The notes beneath the pieces were generated by a model. It saw only the letters and a program-made list of their open reading frames with translations. It had not been told where the DNA came from and made no database searches. This document shows, one piece after another, positions 7,749 through 12,539 of a stretch of 12,539 nt of DNA (its first letter is position 1; the number at the start of each line of letters is the position of its first letter). The DNA comes from Candidatus Omnitrophota bacterium (GTDB lineage Bacteria > Omnitrophota > 4484-213). Made by a program: the position numbers and the translations under genes. Where the stretch lies: assembly GCA_030640885.1 (NCBI GenBank), contig DAOWIN010000033.1, forward strand, positions 1-12,539. Reading direction: 5' to 3'.

Positions 7749-8768
7749 TTAGAAGTATCCCTCCACCCACCTCTTTATCTTTTTAACAATTCCCTTTGCT
7801 TCTGCTTTTTCTCTTCTCTTTTCCAAACCGTATCTAACTAATCCTATTGCTACAGTCCAAACAGGGTTAGCCATAATCTCCTTTTCCTTAAAATTAAGAT
7901 TGTCTTTTTGCAAACAAATAGCAGGAAATCCTATTTTTGTTGGTTTGTTAAATATTTCTTCTATCTTCTCGGCTAAACCATCTGTTAATGTCTTGCCGCC
8001 ACTGATAATTATTTTATCTGCCTTATCATAATCATCCGCTCTTTCCATTATTTCTTTTACCTCTCTTAAACACTCACTAAGATTATTTTTGAACAAAAAA
8101 GACTGACAATATTTCAAAGTATTATTAAAAGAAAGCCCGCAATTGATTGTTTGATTTCCTATATCCAATAAAAGGGCAGAGCTATCTTGCTTTAATGTTC
8201 GTTGGCAAGCAAGAGACACGGGAATTATACCCTCTATTTCCCAATTAGAACAATTTATAACCTTGGTCAAATTCTCTATTTCCCCTATTTTGCTGCTGAT
8301 AATGTGTAATCGAACCTCTATTCGATTAGCCGTCATTCTTAAAGGATTAGTTATTCCGGCCTCTCCATCAACAATATACTCTAAAGGAACACGATAAATA
8401 ATCTGTCGATTCAAGGGCAAACCAATAGCGCTGGCTTTTTTAAGTAGTTTATCTAAATGACTTTGGCGAATTTCTTCTCCGCGGGGAGAAAGATTAAGAA
8501 CTGCATGATTAAAATGACTTTTTACATTTTTTCCATTCACGCTTGCAAATACAGATTTTATTCCTTTGCTTCTGAGCTTTTGCTTAATCTCCAAAATAGA
8601 ATTTATTGCCTTAGTCAAATCTATCACTATTCCCTGTCGGATCCCTTTGGAATCCACTTTTTGAAAATCGATTATTTCCAATTTCCTTTGCTTAGTTATT
8701 CCGCCGATAACTAAACTGATCTTATTACTCCCGATATCTAATCCAGCGATATATTTATTTCTTAACAT
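7749..8768 (-). CDS. ftsA: Cell division protein FtsA, shortened form
   Basis: FtsA is the actin-like protein that tethers FtsZ to the membrane and recruits divisome proteins. Seen in order: phosphate-1 (GLDIGSNKISLVIG, 9-22); a 1C (SHS2-type) region including NPLRMTANRIEVRLHI (141-156); phosphate-2 (LDIGNQTINCGL, 201-212); adenosine motif (IIISGGKTLTDGL, 253-265); and a C-terminal amphipathic helix (GIVKKIKRWVEGYF, 326-339) matching the FtsA membrane-targeting sequence. At 339 residues it is about 80 shorter than E. coli FtsA. The deficit lies between phosphate-2 and adenosine (about 50 residues rather than about 120), where most of subdomain 2B belongs. Phosphate-2 is degenerate, lacking the usual GG/TTD pattern. 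I chose ATG 8768 because homology begins there; an upstream TTG (8816) would add 16 residues unlike FtsA. PilM was considered, but the 1C motif, C-terminal helix and ftsQ neighbour favour FtsA. Confidence 0.88.
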   Translation of the reverse strand: MLRNKYIAGLDIGSNKISLVIGGITKQRKLEIIDFQKVDSKGIRQGIVIDLTKAINSILEIKQKLRSKGIKSVFASVNGKNVKSHFNHAVLNLSPRGEEIRQSHLDKLLKKASAIGLPLNRQIIYRVPLEYIVDGEAGITNPLRMTANRIEVRLHIISSKIGEIENLTKVINCSNWEIEGIIPVSLACQRTLKQDSSALLLDIGNQTINCGLSFNNTLKYCQSFLFKNNLSECLREVKEIMERADDYDKADKIIISGGKTLTDGLAEKIEEIFNKPTKIGFPAICLQKDNLNFKEKEIMANPVWTVAIGLVRYGLEKRREKAEAKGIVKKIKRWVEGYF

Positions 8769-8840
8769 TATTGCTTGCCAAAATTCTATCTGTACTCGGT
8801 TTTCGGTAGACTGCAACCTCTATCTTTCTTTTTTCTTTCT

Positions 8841-8873
8841 TACTTGCAACTTGTGGCTTGTAGCCTGCAGCAT
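8841..8873. repeat. Short word-like repeat between ftsQ and ftsA
   Basis: The stretch with ttgtggcttgtagcctgcag shares the words ttgtggct and tagc with the end of the ftsQ in-frame repeat (9576-9588, agcttgtggct). It occupies most of the 105-nt gap between the ftsQ stop and the ftsA ATG. No promoter or terminator is evident in this gap. Confidence 0.55.
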
Positions 8874-9710
8874 TCATCTCTTCCTCACCATTATATCTTC
8901 AAATCTTAAATCAATATACTTCACATCCTGAGGTTGATGAAAAGACAAAATTTCGGATAAAAGTCTGATTTTTTCTCGCAAAACATCTTTTTCTTCATTG
9001 TCCCAAGGTGAACTTTTTATCTTTAGCAAAACACTTTTCCCTAACCAAAGAGGTAAATTGGGGCTATTAACCTGAAAATAAAGAGAAATATCTTGAATAT
9101 TCTCAGCATCAATTTCTTTAATCTTAAACTCGGGAAATAGGGAAAGAAATTTAATTAGTGCCAAGGCATTGTTTAACTGTTGCGAAGAACATCTTTTGCC
9201 TATTTTAATTTCGCCCTTTAGTAATTTTATTCCTTTTACCAAAGGAAAATTACTAAAGGAAAAATTCTTGGGCTCAGGTAATATCACCCCTTCTTCATCC
9301 ACCAAAAAGTATTTCCCGCTATGTATTTGGGCCGATGGAATCCTTTTTTCTAATTGAATAATCAGTTTGTCGGGGAATTGGCGTCCAACAACCGCTTTTT
9401 TAATCTCCGCCTTTTGCTCCAACTTTTGCGAAGCCTCTTTTAGGTCCAAAAAGAATATACTGGTTTGCTCATCTATGTTCAATATTTTCTTTATATCTTC
9501 CTCTTGTAACTGGTGACTGTCCTCGGTTTTCGGGTGACTTGTAACTGGTGACTGGTAACTGGTGACTGGTGGCTGATAGCTTGTGGCTATTTTTTTTATT
9601 TTAAAGGCGGGATAAGTATTTAAAAAGGATTTGACGCTTCTGGTGAAAAAGAAAATGGCGGGAAAAACTATAACGGCAGCCAAAAAGATTTTAGGGAGAC
9701 ATTTTCGCAT
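8874..9710 (-). CDS. ftsQ: Cell division protein FtsQ (DivIB-type POTRA protein)
   Basis: FtsQ is a bitopic divisome protein that links early and late division proteins. Seen in 278 residues: a short cytoplasmic N-terminus, one transmembrane helix (about 8-23), a POTRA domain (about 36-122) running from FKIKKI through EEDIKKIL to RQFPDKLIIQLEKRIPSA, and a beta domain with KYFLVDEEGVILP (133-145), ending in YIDLRFEDIMVRKR as FtsQ proteins often do. Residues 41-69 are encoded by a 7-nt DNA repeat placed directly after the first POTRA strand, replacing the usual short turn with a Pro/Ser/Thr/Tyr loop (TSYQPPVTSYQSPVTSHP). ATG 9710 lies only 7 nt after the ddl stop and has no clear Shine-Dalgarno, so translational coupling to ddl is likely. 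FtsA follows after 105 nt. Confidence 0.87.
   Translation of the reverse strand: MRKCLPKIFLAAVIVFPAIFFFTRSVKSFLNTYPAFKIKKIATSYQPPVTSYQSPVTSHPKTEDSHQLQEEDIKKILNIDEQTSIFFLDLKEASQKLEQKAEIKKAVVGRQFPDKLIIQLEKRIPSAQIHSGKYFLVDEEGVILPEPKNFSFSNFPLVKGIKLLKGEIKIGKRCSSQQLNNALALIKFLSLFPEFKIKEIDAENIQDISLYFQVNSPNLPLWLGKSVLLKIKSSPWDNEEKDVLREKIRLLSEILSFHQPQDVKYIDLRFEDIMVRKR
9506..9588. repeat. In-frame GTRACTG heptamer repeat inside ftsQ
   Basis: Heptamers GTAACTG and GTGACTG alternate (9506-9519 and 9534-9575, with a 14-nt interruption) and end in a gcttgtggct word. It codes FtsQ residues about 41-69. It belongs to the same family as 10596-10628 and 6197-6271. Confidence 0.92.
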
Positions 9711-9717
9711 ATTATTT

Positions 9718-10752
9718 TTAGCGTGAAGCGTGTGGCGTGCCTGCCCCGTAGCCCCCGATGTTCGTCGGGGTGGTATCGGGGAAGCGTGTGGCGTTTATTG
9801 ACAATTCTACTATCCTTTGACATAACTGCCCAAAACCTATCCCTTCTGCCTGAGCGGCTTTGGGAACAAGACTAAACTCGGTGAAACCGGGAATAGTGTT
9901 CACCTCTAATACAAAACACTGTTTTTGTTTATCTAACATTAAATCTACGCGGGAAAATACTGAACAGCCTAAGGCAAGATGCGCATTAAGAGCATTTTCT
10001 TGCAAGCAAACGGAAACCTGTTCGCTTAAAGGAGCAGGCAGTAAATATTTGGTCATTCCTGTCTTGTATTTTGCTCGGTAATCATAAAATCTGCTTTGAG
10101 GAATTAATAAAATAGGAACCAATGCCCTTTCTTCTAATATGGCTATGCTAATCTCTTCCCCATTCACATATTTCTCGACAATAACATCTTTACTGTATTG
10201 AAAAGCAAACCTTATTTTCTCTTCTAAATCCTCCTTGCTGTCCACAATAGAAACGCCAATGCTTGAACCTTGCTCTGCAGGTTTTACCACTAAGGGAAAA
10301 CCTAACTTTTCGATAATTAAGTCAATGCTCTTTTTTGAAAATCCGTTTCCAAAAACTTCGTATTCAGGGATAGAAATCTTCTTCCGCCGAAAAATTTCTT
10401 TGGAAAGAATTTTGTTTATTGCCTGTCGGCTTGCCAAAACACCAGAACCGCTATAAGGAATATTTAGCTCCTCTAACAGCAATTGCATCCCGCCATCTTC
10501 TCCAAATCCCCCATGCAGAGCAATAAAGGCAAAATTAATTCCACTCTTTCTAATCTGCTCGGCAATTTCTTTTTTTCTTATTGTATCTGTTTTTTGACTG
10601 GTGACTGGTGACTGGTGACTGGTGACTATCTTTTCTATCTCATACCCTTGCCCTTTTAGCGCCTTATAAATTGCCTCGCCAGACTTCAAAGAAATCTCTC
10701 TCTCTGCGGAATCCCCACCCATTAGGACACCAATTCTTAAATCTGTATTCAC
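9718..10752 (-). CDS. ddl: D-alanine--D-alanine ligase
   Basis: This cytoplasmic ATP-grasp enzyme joins two D-Ala to make the peptidoglycan dipeptide. Seen: GVLMGGDSAEREISLKSG (8-25, with the conserved Glu of AERE); HGGFGEDGGMQ (80-90); VVKPAEQGSSIGVS (155-168); EKYVNGEEISIAIL (193-206); FYDYRAKYKTGMTKY (222-236, with the Tyr typical of D-Ala-D-Ala ligases); SRVDLM (267-272); EVNTIPGFTEFSLVPKAA (283-300). The catalytic set appears complete. The start is GTG 10752 (a nearby GGAT may act as a weak SD), placing GVLMGG at the usual distance. Two oddities: residues about 42-53 (VTSHQSPVTS) come from a GACTGGT DNA repeat after the second strand of the N-terminal domain, and the last roughly 26 residues are encoded by another repeat cluster, extending past the normal end near QRIVELS. 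The gene starts the ddl-ftsQ-ftsA cluster. Confidence 0.95.
   Translation of the reverse strand: MNTDLRIGVLMGGDSAEREISLKSGEAIYKALKGQGYEIEKIVTSHQSPVTSQKTDTIRKKEIAEQIRKSGINFAFIALHGGFGEDGGMQLLLEELNIPYSGSGVLASRQAINKILSKEIFRRKKISIPEYEVFGNGFSKKSIDLIIEKLGFPLVVKPAEQGSSIGVSIVDSKEDLEEKIRFAFQYSKDVIVEKYVNGEEISIAILEERALVPILLIPQSRFYDYRAKYKTGMTKYLLPAPLSEQVSVCLQENALNAHLALGCSVFSRVDLMLDKQKQCFVLEVNTIPGFTEFSLVPKAAQAEGIGFGQLCQRIVELSINATRFPDTTPTNIGGYGAGTPHASR
9721..9796. repeat. Compound repeat supplying the C-terminal tail of Ddl
   Basis: A 14-nt direct repeat gaagcgtgtggcgt (9725-9738 and 9781-9794) encloses a CCCCGA/TCGGGG hairpin (arms 9753-9758 and 9765-9770) and a further tatcgggg word. It encodes the final Ddl residues (NATRFPDTTPTNIGGYG…) and reaches the stop codon, leaving 7 nt to ftsQ. 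A related CCCCGA-hairpin is present at 12150-12167. Confidence 0.85.
10596..10628. repeat. In-frame GACTGGT heptamer repeat inside ddl
   Basis: There are four perfect tandem GACTGGT units followed by a partial unit. It encodes Ddl residues about 42-53. Its coding strand reads (CCAGTCA)n, whose translation is the cycle P-V-T-S-H-Q-S in any frame. Confidence 0.95.
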
Positions 10753-10814
10753 TTTTTCTATCCAAATTTAAGGCTTTTTATTGACTTAGTTTAAGCCAAC
10801 ATAACCTAAATACC

Positions 10815-10887
10815 CAATGTCTAATTGCTCTAATTTCTAATCAAATCTTGATTAGACATTAGGTTAATTAGGTCAATTAGTCATTTT
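10815..10887. repeat. AT-rich dispersed repeat between apgM and ddl
   Basis: It belongs to the attagacatt/ctaatttctaat family seen around the S23/IVP gene, including a roughly 26-nt block identical in inverted orientation to the copy at 7719-7745. It contains a small palindrome, ctaatca-aatct-tgattag. It fills most of the 141-nt gap; I see no convincing promoter for ddl. Confidence 0.8.
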
Positions 10888-10893
10888 TTAGGA

Positions 10894-12099
10894 TTATGCT
10901 CCAAATTTCTCCAGCTTCAAGGCATTGGCAAGCATCAAAGGCACTGCCTCTAAGGCTGGAAATATAGCTAAGCCACCTTTGACGCATTCTCTTCCACTAA
11001 ATTTTTTCACTTCATCGGGACGGATAAATTTAGAATAAAGCAAAAATGGGTTGGGATGCCAGGAGTGCCCTTTTAATAGAGCAGGGGTGGAATGATCAGC
11101 AGTAATTACTAAAACATCAGGATTTAAATCTAACAATCGGGGAATAAAACTATCTACTTCCTCAATTATTTTTATTTTCTTTTCTTTATTACCATCCTCA
11201 CCATAGCTGTCTGTCTTTTTAATATGGATGTAAAAAAAATCATGAGCGGAAAAATTCCTTTTTAAGCTACTAAATTCGTCCTCTATACTTACACCACTAT
11301 CCAAAACTTCCATTCCTACTAATTTTGCTAAACCACGATACATTGGATAGGTGGCAATAGCGGCTGGGTTCAGATTGAACAATTCCCGCATTGAAGGAAT
11401 TGACGGATATTTAGAAATTCCCCTTAACAAAGCACTATTTGCCTTTGTTTCGTTTTTTAAAATTTCATTGACTAATCTGACAAATTCATTTATTACCCGA
11501 GCGGACTTTTCTTGCCACGGCATATCGGCTTCCACCTTTCTCGCTGTTTTTCCTGTCTGCTGGGGGTCAGTATCATTAACCTCATCAAGCCCTTCGCCGC
11601 GAAAAACAATAACAAAACGGTGTTCCTTACCCGCTTTGATTAAAATATCAACATCTTCTATTCGTTTTATTCTGCTCTGTAAAAGATTGCAGATTCTTTT
11701 GTTCTCTTCATCGGAAATCCGTCCTGCCCGACGATCAACAATTATTCCCTCTTTATCCATTGTGGCAAAATTCCCCCGCGACATAAGGTCCCTATCGGTT
11801 AATTCCAGATCAATGCCTAACGCTTCCAAAACCCCACGTCCAATCTTATATTTTAAAGGGTCGTAACCAAACAAGGAAAGATGCGCCGGACCACTCCCCG
11901 GGGTAATTCCATAAGAAACCGGAATAGTTGCTCCGCAAACTGATTTTTGAACAAGATTATCTAAATTAGGAGTAACAGCTGCTTCTAACTCTGTTTTTCC
12001 GTTAGCATCGGGCAAACCACCTACCCCATCCATTACTAATAGCACAATCCTGGAATCGGTTTTGATGGTTAGTTTTTTAAACTCTGTTTCGGGAATCAT
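10894..12099 (-). CDS. apgM: 2,3-bisphosphoglycerate-independent phosphoglycerate mutase, archaeal type (ApgM)
   Basis: It interconverts 3- and 2-phosphoglycerate in glycolysis and gluconeogenesis, in the cytoplasm. The 401 residues fit the alkaline-phosphatase-superfamily aPGM (COG3635) of about 400, not the roughly 510-residue bacterial GpmI. Seen: RIVLLVMDGVGGLPD (17-31, metal-binding Asp24); TPGSGPAHLSLFGYDP (66-81, with Ser69 the probable nucleophile); RGNFATMD (108-115); DRRAGRI (122-128); GLDEVNDTDPQQTGK (170-184); KKTDSYGEDG (294-303); ITADHSTPALLKGHSWHP (332-349, Asp335/His336/His346). At the position where archaeal enzymes usually have GHDG, this protein has GEDG, so a metal-ligand His seems replaced by Glu301; this may be normal for bacterial members. 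The start is ATG 12099, preceded by AAGGAG at 5-nt spacing. A longer in-frame start at 12219 would add 40 residues made of repeat DNA and is rejected. It is a monocistronic or first gene downstream of tRNA-Ala. Confidence 0.95.
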   Translation of the reverse strand: MIPETEFKKLTIKTDSRIVLLVMDGVGGLPDANGKTELEAAVTPNLDNLVQKSVCGATIPVSYGITPGSGPAHLSLFGYDPLKYKIGRGVLEALGIDLELTDRDLMSRGNFATMDKEGIIVDRRAGRISDEENKRICNLLQSRIKRIEDVDILIKAGKEHRFVIVFRGEGLDEVNDTDPQQTGKTARKVEADMPWQEKSARVINEFVRLVNEILKNETKANSALLRGISKYPSIPSMRELFNLNPAAIATYPMYRGLAKLVGMEVLDSGVSIEDEFSSLKRNFSAHDFFYIHIKKTDSYGEDGNKEKKIKIIEEVDSFIPRLLDLNPDVLVITADHSTPALLKGHSWHPNPFLLYSKFIRPDEVKKFSGRECVKGGLAIFPALEAVPLMLANALKLEKFGA

Positions 12100-12104
12100 T
12101 TGTA

Positions 12105-12110
12105 CTCCTT
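12105..12110 (-). promoter_or_regulatory. Shine-Dalgarno of apgM
   Basis: AAGGAG lies 5 nt before ATG 12099. It is the clearest ribosome binding site in the window and it decides the apgM start against the upstream in-frame ATG at 12219, which lies in repeats. It also shows that the host uses SD-led initiation, which makes its absence at ftsQ and the giant gene more notable. Confidence 0.85.
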
Positions 12111-12129
12111 TTTTCCTTCGGGCAACCTT

Positions 12130-12221
12130 ACCTTTATCCTGCTTCATTCCCCCCGATGTCTCGGGGGTCACTCTCGCAGGCTCAAATTTCCCTTCGAAAA
12201 AACCTTTATCCTGCTTCATTC
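12130..12221. repeat. Direct repeat pair with CCCCGA hairpin between tRNA-Ala and apgM
   Basis: The 20-nt word acctttatcctgcttcattc occurs identically at 12130-12149 and 12202-12221. Between them is a hairpin with arms cccccga (12150-12156) and tcggggg (12161-12167). The 72-nt offset is a multiple of three, which keeps an open frame upstream of apgM and creates a false N-terminal extension. Confidence 0.9.
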
Positions 12222-12235
12222 GCTTCGCTCAGGAT

Positions 12236-12260
12236 CAAAAATTTACGTAGTAAATTTTTG
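12236..12260. repeat. Palindrome abutting the tRNA-Ala 3' end
   Basis: Arms of 11 bp, caaaaatttac and gtaaatttttg, flank a 3-nt loop (gta). The right arm overlaps the last two bases of the encoded CCA. In the minus-strand transcript it forms the hairpin directly after the tRNA. There is no G/C-rich stem plus U-tract, so a processing signal or inserted palindrome is as likely as a terminator. Confidence 0.8.
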
Positions 12261-12334
12261 GTGGACCGAGGGGGATTCGAACCCCCGACCTCCTAATTGC
12301 GAACCAGGCGTTCTCCCAACTGAACTATCGGCCC
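12259..12334 (-). tRNA. tRNA-Ala (anticodon CGC)
   Basis: A 76-nt cloverleaf can be drawn: acceptor GGGCCGA / TCGGTCC; D-arm GTTC…GAAC; anticodon stem CCTGG / TTAGG with loop TTCGCAA giving anticodon CGC for codon GCG; T-arm GGGGG-TTCGAAT-CCCCC; A73 and an encoded CCA. The acceptor stem contains G3:U70, the identity element for alanyl-tRNA synthetase, which agrees with the anticodon. The anticodon stem has two G·U pairs next to the loop. It lies between the pilB/gspE end and apgM on the same strand. Confidence 0.95.
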
Positions 12335-12342
12335 TTTAGCAC

Positions 12343-12402
12343 TGATGGCACTGATGAAAAATCAACACTGATTACACTGATAACCTATCAGTGTAATCAG
12401 TG
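12343..12402. repeat. CACTGAT-word repeat with a perfect 17-bp palindrome after the pilB/gspE stop
   Basis: Words cactgat occur repeatedly. A perfect palindrome has arms cactgattacactgata (12366-12382) and its reverse complement (12386-12402) around a 3-nt loop (acc). It begins one base after the pilB/gspE stop. On the minus strand the hairpin is followed by TTGATTTTT, so it could double as a terminator, although the stem is not GC-rich. It is probably a dispersed repeat. Confidence 0.85.
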
Positions 12403-12403
12403 A

Positions 12404-12539
12404 TTAATCCCCCGCCACCCTCATCACTTCTTCTAATGTCGTCTCACCCTGCATAACCTTCTCAAAACCATCTTCTTTTAAAGACCTCATCCCTTGAGAG
12501 ATAGCATACTCTTTTATTTCATCGCTGAAACAACGTTTG
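12404..12539 (-). CDS. C-terminal end of a PilB/GspE-family assembly ATPase (partial, 5' part outside the window)
   Basis: The last 44 codons are present, ending in TAA 12404-12406. The sequence YAISQGMRSLKEDGFEKVMQ followed by GETTLEEVMRVAGD is the typical carboxy end of type II secretion/type IV pilus hexameric ATPases (pattern GMRTLREDGxxKVxxGxTTxEEVLRVT). These cytoplasmic motors drive pilus or pseudopilus assembly. Walker motifs lie outside the window, so PilB cannot be told from GspE here. The downstream side is repeat DNA and then tRNA-Ala, so it closes its own transcription unit. Confidence 0.88.
   Translation of the reverse strand, partial: KRCFSDEIKEYAISQGMRSLKEDGFEKVMQGETTLEEVMRVAGD

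Noticed and set aside
7749..8768. PilM instead of FtsA
   Set aside because: The length would fit PilM, but the NPLRM…RIEV 1C motif, the C-terminal amphipathic helix and ftsQ next door fit FtsA.
8769..8816. TTG start giving FtsA 16 extra residues
   Set aside because: Homology begins at MLRNKYIAGLDIG; the extra residues are not FtsA-like, although an AGAGG upstream of the TTG keeps it possible.
12100..12219. N-terminal 40-residue extension of ApgM from ATG 12219
   Set aside because: The extension is encoded by direct repeats and a CCCCGA hairpin, while ATG 12099 has a strong AAGGAG at good spacing and matches the family start.
12100..12339. Plus-strand open frame ending in GDSNPRPPNCEPGVLPTELS
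   Set aside because: This is the familiar false protein produced by translating the antisense of a tRNA gene; the sequence is tRNA-Ala plus repeats.
12262..12402. Promoter for tRNA-Ala
   Set aside because: The upstream region is repeat sequence; the best -35/-10 match (TTGATT…TGCTAA) is poor and would start inside the tRNA.

Overview
The window is an AT-rich bacterial segment in which every gene I can support lies on the minus strand. In transcription order (right to left) it holds: the last 44 codons of a PilB/GspE-type secretion or pilus ATPase; tRNA-Ala(CGC); an archaeal-type cofactor-independent phosphoglycerate mutase (apgM); a small division/cell-wall cluster, ddl-ftsQ-ftsA; a four-helix-bundle (S23/IVP) protein; and a control region followed by one uninterrupted reading frame of at least 2,320 codons that runs off the left edge.

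The control region (about 6961-7260) is the best regulatory find. A sigma70-like promoter is followed by a leader with the hallmarks of a cyclic-di-GMP-I (GEMM) riboswitch and then by a probable terminator with eight U residues. A second, textbook promoter (TTGACA-17-TAAAAT) lies between that terminator and the giant gene. The giant product has an N-terminal basic/hydrophobic export or anchor segment, repeat-encoded and Gly/Ser/acidic linkers, beta-type Tyr/Asp/Asn/Gly-rich regions, hydrophobic Gly/Ala-rich stretches, and a coiled coil with a 56-residue period that is still running at the window edge. It looks like a very large envelope or surface protein under c-di-GMP control. I do not recognise its family.

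The ddl-ftsQ-ftsA cluster is a reduced dcw cluster. FtsA is only about 339 residues because most of the segment between phosphate-2 and the adenosine motif is missing. That segment is where subdomain 2B, the known FtsZ-tail docking site, should be. No ftsZ follows; the next gene is the S23/IVP protein, flanked on both sides by a dispersed AT-rich repeat.

The whole window is peppered with short word-like repeats of several families. They lie between genes and also in frame inside three unrelated proteins (the giant protein, FtsQ, Ddl). They also supply the C-terminal tail of Ddl and the spacer between the tRNA and apgM. The 7-nt family encodes the same heptapeptide cycle in all three frames of one strand and carries stops on the other, which may explain why genes tolerate it.

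Host: clearly bacterial (FtsA/FtsQ/Ddl, SD-led apgM, sigma70 promoters). The giant gene, abundant repeats, bacterial use of archaeal-type ApgM and a c-di-GMP riboswitch would suit an uncultivated lineage such as Omnitrophota, but that placement is a low-confidence inference.
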